DNA of 64,000 nt from Anaspis maculata (taxonomy: Eukaryota > Arthropoda > Insecta > Coleoptera > Scraptiidae): the NCBI GenBank assembly GCA_949128115.1, contig OX421966.1, positions 47,179,416-47,243,415 of the forward strand, given 5' to 3'. A program made the position numbers and the translations under genes. Shown here piece after piece: positions 62,736 to 64,000 of this stretch. Below the pieces are notes generated by a model. The model was given only the letters and a program-made list of their open reading frames with translations, made no database searches and was not told the origin of the DNA. The number at the start of each line of letters is the position of its first letter. Within the stretch, counting starts at the first letter, position 1.

Positions 62736-63353
62736 CAGGGAGTCCGAACGAGAGCAGATAGATTTGAATTGCCCGCCATTTTTGTTGATTTTGTTCTTGG
62801 CGCTTCAATTTTGACCTCGATTTTGACAGATGTCAACTAGAGACCCGGCACACACACGGCATTACAGTGTTGTCAACTTGTCGTCGTGATATTATGGCAA
62901 CGTCCTACTTCCACAGGTATGCGCAGAAGCCTTTCGGGAAACATGGATTACGGTCATTCGAAAAAAACGTAAAATGTTGGGTCGTCATCAGATGCATGCA
63001 GTAAGCATCGTTTAGCCTTTATGGGCAGCATTTTGAAGAAACTGATTCGGTGGCGAATCACCCAGAGCCTCTAGCACTTTGGAGGGCTCGTTCATAAGAA
63101 AACATTCAAATACTGCCAATAAAGGCTGAACTGTGTGCTCTGCAGGCACATGATGACCACCCAAATTTCACGTTATTTTCGAATGACCGTAATTGAATAC
63201 TGACTTTCGAAATACGTTTCAACTATTGAAACGCGTTGTTCATTCGTGTACCTCTCCAGTATGAATTTGCCGGGTCTCTACTTGACATCTGTCAGAACTG
63301 AAGCGTCAAAAGCCAAACTGGCAGGCAATTCCTGCTCTCGTTTGGACACCCTG
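62736..63353. mobile_element. mariner-like foldback MITE
   Basis: TA-flanked, ends CAGGGAGTCC... and complement of CAGGGTGTCC..., both followed by AACGAGAGCAG. Further inverted blocks inside (GACAGATGTCAA.TAGAGACC; TTCGAATGACCGTAAT) make the whole 618 bp palindromic. Confidence 0.8.
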
Positions 63354-63355
63354 TA

Positions 63356-64000
63356 TGTAGGTATAAAAAATCCCAAATTCAGAAGCAAACTTTATCGCAA
63401 GATCCTAATGAAAATCACTATAATATTCAGTTAAGTAATTAATTGTGGTAGATACATATATTCGTTCCATTGGACCAATCAAAATATTCCGTTCCCATCA
63501 GTAGTTATTGACCAATCACGCATTGGTTGCGTGAAAAAACTGGTGGCCTCTTCTCTATTTGATTGAGACAAAGTCTCTACTTTCGCAATTATACTTAACC
63601 AGACGTCTTAAAAAAAAAAAATTGGCCTACCGGCATCACCACACACACCTACATCGTCTCAGCGAGGCGCGAGGACAATCTTTTAATCTTTATATTATTT
63701 GCTTTCCCTGAGCTTCAGCTTTGCAAGCAAAATTTCAGCATTTTGCCGAAATCTTGGATATAAACAAAGCGCTCGTTTAATCACGGAAAGAAATAATACC
63801 CACGACAAATTACAGCAGTTTCCCGACCTGCCTGCTACTTTCGACGGCATATTATTTTTGTCTCCGCGCAAACCTGTCTCCTTTCGTGATGAAAGAAGAC
63901 CGTTCATCAATTTATGTTTGTATCAAATATTTAGATACCTAGGTGATAATTTATGTTGGAATCACATATTTGGATACTTGGGTAATTAAGCTGAAATATC
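63356..64000. other. No gene seen
   Basis: A plus and a minus small frame near 63695-63989 show no recognisable domain. Confidence 0.4.

Noticed and set aside
1..64000. CRISPR arrays or bacterial operons
   Set aside because: No regularly spaced direct repeats of that kind; introns, SINE and LINE content show a eukaryotic nuclear genome.

Overview
The window is insect nuclear DNA. It has spliced genes with GT-AG introns, an insect-type DM4/12 gene, gustatory receptors with the C-terminal TYxxxxxQF signature, and a very high load of LINE, hAT, mariner-like and foldback elements. Scattered TAGGTA/TACCTA-rich stretches and the repeat types would suit a hemipteran, but that is a weak inference. 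Most of the window is transposon in transposon; only about 3.5 kb is host coding sequence.

Host genes. (1) A DM4/12-domain secreted protein on the minus strand has four exons (14641 down to 3325, 200 aa). Its 8.2 kb first intron holds an apparently intact LINE (7210-11939) in antisense orientation. (2) A ketimine reductase/mu-crystallin (CRYM-type) gene on the minus strand has five coding exons spread over 27 kb (58295 down to 31286). All its splice junctions can be read and together they give a 325-aa protein. (3) Nested in CRYM intron 2 on the opposite strand is a tandem array of gustatory receptor (GR) units: an old fragment (about 39991-41555), a lesioned copy (GR1, 47907-49095) and an apparently intact copy (GR2, 50229-52545, 364 aa). 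Remnants resembling a retroelement gag were duplicated along with the units.

Mobile DNA by region. 0.05-2.95 kb: foldback elements and repeat fragments. 7.2-11.9 kb: full-length LINE with a 14-bp target duplication. 15.8-28.1 kb: foldbacks, a 7.6 kb hAT-like element (8-bp duplication) carrying further hAT elements up to three transposon levels deep, and LINE remnants. 29-40 kb: dispersed repeat copies, a Jockey fragment flanked by an approximately 355-bp duplication, and long foldbacks. 40-46 kb: nested TIR elements breaking the GR fragment, a piggyBac remnant, a TTAA MITE, and a long-TIR element carrying a decayed nuclease-like/Cys-rich gene. 46-58 kb: three hAT-type insertions with perfect 8-bp duplications, one placed exactly on the GR1 start codon. 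59-64 kb: a tRNA-derived SINE, a GC-rich dispersed repeat, a TTGCGT minisatellite, a miRNA-like hairpin and a mariner-type foldback.

The most unusual signals are two. First, a set of foldbacks with unrelated arms shares one structural plan: an apical GTA triloop, a short stem whose sequence differs between elements but always pairs, and tandem GA/GA mismatches repeated along the arms. Second, a canonical A-AAA-AAC -1 slippery heptamer lies in the LINE, in the exact phase and place needed to join ORF1 to an ORF2 that has no upstream AUG before its endonuclease core.
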